From positions 1-8,687 of the forward strand of contig JAIRTQ010000072.1 of assembly GCA_031254835.1 (NCBI GenBank): a stretch of 8,687 bases of DNA. The letters run 5' to 3'. Below the pieces are notes generated by a model that saw nothing but the letters and a program-made list of their open reading frames with translations, made no database searches and was not told the DNA's origin. Below, one piece after another: positions 6,382-8,687 of this stretch; the first letter of the stretch is position 1; each line of letters starts with the position of its first letter. The translations under genes and the position numbers were made by a program. The DNA is from Puniceicoccales bacterium (lineage in GTDB: Bacteria; Verrucomicrobiota; Verrucomicrobiia; Opitutales; JAIRLM01).

Positions 6382-6409
6382 ATTTTACAAGATAAATGAA
6401 AAATGTCAA
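6382..6409 (-). promoter_or_regulatory. Near-consensus sigma70 promoter of the 626-residue gene
   Basis: On the minus strand, a perfect TTGACA (6409-6404) is separated by 16 AT-rich bases from TAAAAT (6387-6382, 5 of 6). The -10 box ends 8 bases before the GTG at 6373-6371, so the predicted transcript starts 0-3 bases before the start codon, with no room for a Shine-Dalgarno. It drives the 626- and 199-residue genes. It lies in the 66-base divergent gap shared with the LptF/LptG-like gene, whose own promoter I could not identify with any confidence. Confidence 0.7.
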
Positions 6410-6439
6410 TTGTATCTGCCGTCGATTCGGCGGCGGCCC

Positions 6440-7534
6440 ATGTCGATCTTCATTGGCAGATTTCGCCGGCCGGCCAGAAAGTCCTCTGTGATTCTTCCGA
6501 ACCACGTCGGCCGCTGTTGGGCTCGCGCCCTGTTTTGCACCTTTCCGGTAGTTTTGGGAATTCTCCTGCTGGAACGGATCCAGCACGAGCTGCCGGAGCT
6601 GCTCCGCAGTGCCGTCGGGCTGCGGCCCATCGCCATCTACTTTTTCCTGCTGCTGCCGTCTCTGATTCCGCTGGCCTTGCCGGTTTCTTTTTTTGTGGGA
6701 ACGCTCCTGGCGCTCGGCCGGCTGCGGAAGGACGGAGAAATTATTGCCATGCGTTGCGGCGGCATGTCCCTCCTCTCGATGACGCGTTTTCTCTGGCTCG
6801 GAGGATTCGGTGGAGCGCTTCTCCTACAGCTGCTCACTTTCACGCTCCTCCCGACGGCTGAGGGTAGGCTGCAGGACTTTACAAAGGCGCTGAAGACCCA
6901 AAGGCCGGACCTGCGCCGGGGCGAGCGACAGCTGCGAAATGTCGCCTACGACGGCCGGGACACGGGCCGGCTCTGGCTCATCGGCGAACTGGACTTGGAA
7001 ACGGACGAAGCCCGCCGCATCGACATCTACGCCTACGGAAAGAATGCTGCGGAGAGAGGAATCCACGCCTCCGGCGGCCGCTATCGGGCGGGCTGCTGGC
7101 TGCTGGACGACGTTCGCGGGCCGACCGACGGGACAAGCTTCCAAGATCTTCGGGAATCGCCGGAGATCATGGCCATCTGCCAGAGGCGAATTCGATCCAT
7201 TTCTCCACAAAAACTGGCGCTTATTTTGGAGCACATTCCCCGACGAGATCCCACAAGGGCCGCCTACGCCAGCCGCTACCACATGGCCATATCCGGCTGT
7301 TGGAGCTGCCTTATCGCCCTATTTTGCGCCATTCCCTTTGCGGTCGCCGACCCGCGGGTCGGGCCGCTGGCCAACGCCGCCAAGGCGGTCACCGCTTTGC
7401 TACTGTTCTATTTTCTCGTCAGCTGCTGCCAGGCGCTGGGCGCCGGCGGCAGCCTGCCGCCGGTCCTGGCCGCCTGGCTCCCTAACGGGCTGTTCCTTCT
7501 CTGGGGGCTCTTTTCAATGGCTCGGGCCCGCTGA
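6440..7534 (+). CDS. LptF/LptG family lipopolysaccharide export permease (YjgP/YjgQ)
   Basis: LptF and LptG form the inner-membrane core of the LptB2FGC ABC exporter that extracts lipopolysaccharide and passes it to the LptA bridge. The 364-residue product is family-sized (E. coli LptF 366, LptG 360). Six hydrophobic segments are visible at about 29-46, 66-95, 117-138, 283-303, 313-333 and 340-360, with a 140-residue soluble domain between the third and fourth where the periplasmic jellyroll domain belongs. The cytoplasmic coupling region after the second segment, LGRLRKDGEIIAMRCGGMS (92-110), is the family signature that meets LptB. I cannot tell F from G. The frame is open further upstream to 6077, but that part overlaps the divergent 626-residue gene, so ATG 6440 is chosen although its Shine-Dalgarno is poor. 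It ends 3 bases from the convergent hydrolase gene. No lptB, lptC or second permease is in view. Confidence 0.88.
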   Translation: MSIFIGRFRRPARKSSVILPNHVGRCWARALFCTFPVVLGILLLERIQHELPELLRSAVGLRPIAIYFFLLLPSLIPLALPVSFFVGTLLALGRLRKDGEIIAMRCGGMSLLSMTRFLWLGGFGGALLLQLLTFTLLPTAEGRLQDFTKALKTQRPDLRRGERQLRNVAYDGRDTGRLWLIGELDLETDEARRIDIYAYGKNAAERGIHASGGRYRAGCWLLDDVRGPTDGTSFQDLRESPEIMAICQRRIRSISPQKLALILEHIPRRDPTRAAYASRYHMAISGCWSCLIALFCAIPFAVADPRVGPLANAAKAVTALLLFYFLVSCCQALGAGGSLPPVLAAWLPNGLFLLWGLFSMARAR

Positions 7535-7537
7535 CGC

Positions 7538-8428
7538 TCACAGGGGCAATTTGAGCTCAACCCCATCCATCAAAAATCGGCGCAGCAGCGGAAAAATGGT
7601 GCCGTAGTCGTCTTCCAGCACGTAGCGGCCTCCGTAGGGAAATCGATGTATTTTTAACTCTTCCAGGTACTCCTCCCAGCAGTCCAGGATCTCTTCGGGA
7701 AAGGCGAAATCTTTCGTTCCCCAGAAGGCGATGCTCTTTTTCCGGCAAAGAATCCCCATTTTTTCCGTCACCTCTTCGAGCCAGCGACCGATGCCATTTT
7801 TCGGGGTCCTGGGAAGATTTTCGAAAAATAGCCGCGTGGGCGTGCGGGAGGCCCAGCTGCGGTAGGGGTAACGGTAGCCGGCCCGGACGCGACCGCTCAC
7901 GGCGGCGCTGAGTGCGGCCTGCCGTACGGGCAAATTGAGGAAATTGACGGTCACCTTCCCCCAACTTCCTGCGCGGAAGAATGAATGGGACATGGGCATC
8001 CGGTAGTTCGGGAAGCAATTTCCGTTGAGAATGACGATGCGCCGGACCCGCTCCGGCCAGCGGGTCGCCATCGCCATGGCCGGCACGGCACCCCAGCCGT
8101 GCAACACCAAATTAAATTTGCCCACGTTCAACTTTTGCAGGAAGGCCAGCACGTCGTCCGTAATGGTGCGCAAGGAATAGTTCATCTGATCCGGCTTCGA
8201 AGAAAGGCCAAAGCCCCGATAGTCCGGTGCCAAGCAGCGGAAGTGCTTGCGCAAATCTCGGATGAGGTTGCGGAAGAAAAAAGACCAGAGGGGAATGTCG
8301 TGAAAAAAGAGCACCAGATCGCCCTTACCCTCGTCCACGTAGTGCATGCCGGTTCCGTCCGGCAGCGAAACAAAGCGGGACTGGAACGGGTATAGCTCGC
8401 GAAGGGAATTTGGCAGCGAAACGGCCAT
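7538..8428 (-). CDS. Alpha/beta-hydrolase, haloalkane dehalogenase/OleB-like, catalytic residues missing
   Basis: The 296-residue product has the length and motif order of the haloalkane dehalogenase/OleB branch of alpha/beta-hydrolases: HDIPLWSFFFRNLI (43-56; family HGNPTWSF.YRNLI), FRCLAPDYRGFGLSSKP (63-79), LVLHGWGAVPAM (107-118; family LVVxDWGG), WPERVRRIVILN (124-135), FWGTKDFAFPEEIL (235-248; family WGMKDF.F) and GGRYVLED (266-273; family AGHYVLED). The acid-position Asp (D240) is kept, but the nucleophile Asp is Gly (G111) and the catalytic His is Arg (R268); the HGNP loop is also changed to HDIP. Ordinary hydrolase or dehalogenase chemistry is therefore unlikely. The reading frame is otherwise intact and GC-rich like core genes. 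ATG 8428 is chosen because the longer version from 8503 would run into the tRNA gene upstream. It follows tRNA-Gln by 46 bases and may be co-transcribed. Confidence 0.88.
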   Translation of the reverse strand: MAVSLPNSLRELYPFQSRFVSLPDGTGMHYVDEGKGDLVLFFHDIPLWSFFFRNLIRDLRKHFRCLAPDYRGFGLSSKPDQMNYSLRTITDDVLAFLQKLNVGKFNLVLHGWGAVPAMAMATRWPERVRRIVILNGNCFPNYRMPMSHSFFRAGSWGKVTVNFLNLPVRQAALSAAVSGRVRAGYRYPYRSWASRTPTRLFFENLPRTPKNGIGRWLEEVTEKMGILCRKKSIAFWGTKDFAFPEEILDCWEEYLEELKIHRFPYGGRYVLEDDYGTIFPLLRRFLMDGVELKLPL

Positions 8429-8474
8429 AGAAAACGTTCTTAGCACGGCTCGCAAACAGGCAAGCCTTTCTCGG

Positions 8475-8545
8475 CTGCCCGACCAGGATTCGAACCTGAA
8501 CAAATGGAACCAAAATCCAGTGTGCTACCGTTACACCATCGGGCA
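8475..8545 (-). tRNA. tRNA-Gln (anticodon TTG)
   Basis: A full cloverleaf can be folded on the minus strand: acceptor stem TGCCCGA/TCGGGCA (7 bp); a D arm with 3-bp stem GTG/CAC and a loop containing GG; anticodon stem CTGGA/TCCAT (outermost pair C-T mismatched) around the loop TTTTGGT, which places TTG as the anticodon and reads CAA/CAG; and a T arm TCAGG/CCTGG with TTCGAAT. The discriminator base is G, as in E. coli tRNA-Gln. The 3' CCA is not encoded (the next bases are CCG), so it must be added after transcription. It lies just upstream of the hydrolase gene. Confidence 0.95.
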
Positions 8546-8639
8546 ATGGCTCTAGCGCAGGCAACGGATGGCAATGGCCGGCGGCGAGTCAAGGCCCTTC
8601 GCCGCACCGCTCACCAATGCTGCCGCAGCTGGCCGCGGC

Positions 8640-8687
8640 TTAGTCTATTAGGTCAAAGGTTCGCAGGTCTTCAATCTTTGCTAAAAT
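8640..8687 (-). CDS. C-terminal end of an upstream gene (partial, start beyond window)
   Basis: Only the last 15 codons and the stop fall in the window. The minus-strand frame reads ILAKIEDLRTFDLID and then TAA at 8642-8640, a plausible helical C-terminus with normal codons. Too little is visible to name the protein, and a chance open frame of this length cannot be excluded. The 94 bases between it and the tRNA (8546-8639) are GC-rich and contain no clear terminator; TTGACT on the minus strand (8592-8587) could be a -35 box for the tRNA, but no good -10 box accompanies it. Confidence 0.4.
   Translation of the reverse strand: MLAKIEDLRTFDLID

Noticed and set aside
6077..6439. Upstream extension of the LptF/LptG-like frame
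   Set aside because: It overlaps the start of the divergent 626-residue gene and its promoter, and the added residues are not membrane-like or family-like.
8429..8503. 25-residue N-terminal extension of the hydrolase
   Set aside because: It would overlap the tRNA-Gln gene, and the family N-terminus aligns from the later ATG.
1..8687. Insertion sequences, CRISPR arrays, integrase or attachment sites (including next to tRNA-Gln)
   Set aside because: No transposase or integrase motifs, no regular repeats, and no repeat of the tRNA 3' end were found when reading both strands by eye.

Overview
The window looks like ordinary chromosome from a Gram-negative bacterium of the PVC group. A Verrucomicrobiota member, perhaps Opitutae-like, fits best. 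This rests on the long-insert form of ribosomal protein L28, an OmpA-like lipoprotein with a lipobox, and an LptF/LptG-type lipopolysaccharide permease. The phylum call is moderate confidence and comes from remembered family features, not from a search. Genes are tightly packed: both convergent pairs end 2-3 bases apart, and I see no insertion sequence, CRISPR array, rRNA or convincing intrinsic terminator.

Left part (1-1736): the 5' part of an OmpA/Pal-like lipoprotein gene runs off the left edge on the minus strand. Upstream of it, also on the minus strand, is rpmB (L28). Divergent from rpmB is tsaD (tRNA t6A synthesis) on the plus strand.

Middle part (1739-6373, all minus strand): read in the direction of transcription there is a 626-residue protein of unknown family, a 199-residue protein of unknown family, accA (acetyl-CoA carboxylase alpha subunit), and a ~303-residue single-pass membrane protein of unknown family. 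The three unknown genes are clearly AT-richer than accA, tsaD and the right-hand genes, so they look like accessory or transferred DNA around a core gene. The 626-residue protein has a Cys...His...Asp arrangement (C272, H513, D561) that resembles a papain-like cysteine peptidase fold. It has its own near-consensus promoter and is followed 54 bases later by the 199-residue gene. This two-gene cassette is the best candidate here for something undescribed.

Right part (6440-8687): an LptF/LptG family permease on the plus strand converges on a minus-strand alpha/beta-hydrolase of the haloalkane dehalogenase/OleB type. The hydrolase lacks both its nucleophile Asp and its catalytic His, so it is probably a pseudoenzyme or a repurposed protein. 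Upstream of it lie a tRNA-Gln(UUG) gene and, at the edge, the last codons of another minus-strand gene.

A cross-cutting observation concerns initiation. At least two minus-strand genes (the lipoprotein and the 626-residue protein) have a perfect TTGACA -35 box and a TAnnnT -10 box ending only 7-8 bases before the start codon, with no Shine-Dalgarno. That layout predicts leaderless mRNAs. rpmB, tsaD and the 199-residue gene instead have clear Shine-Dalgarno sequences.
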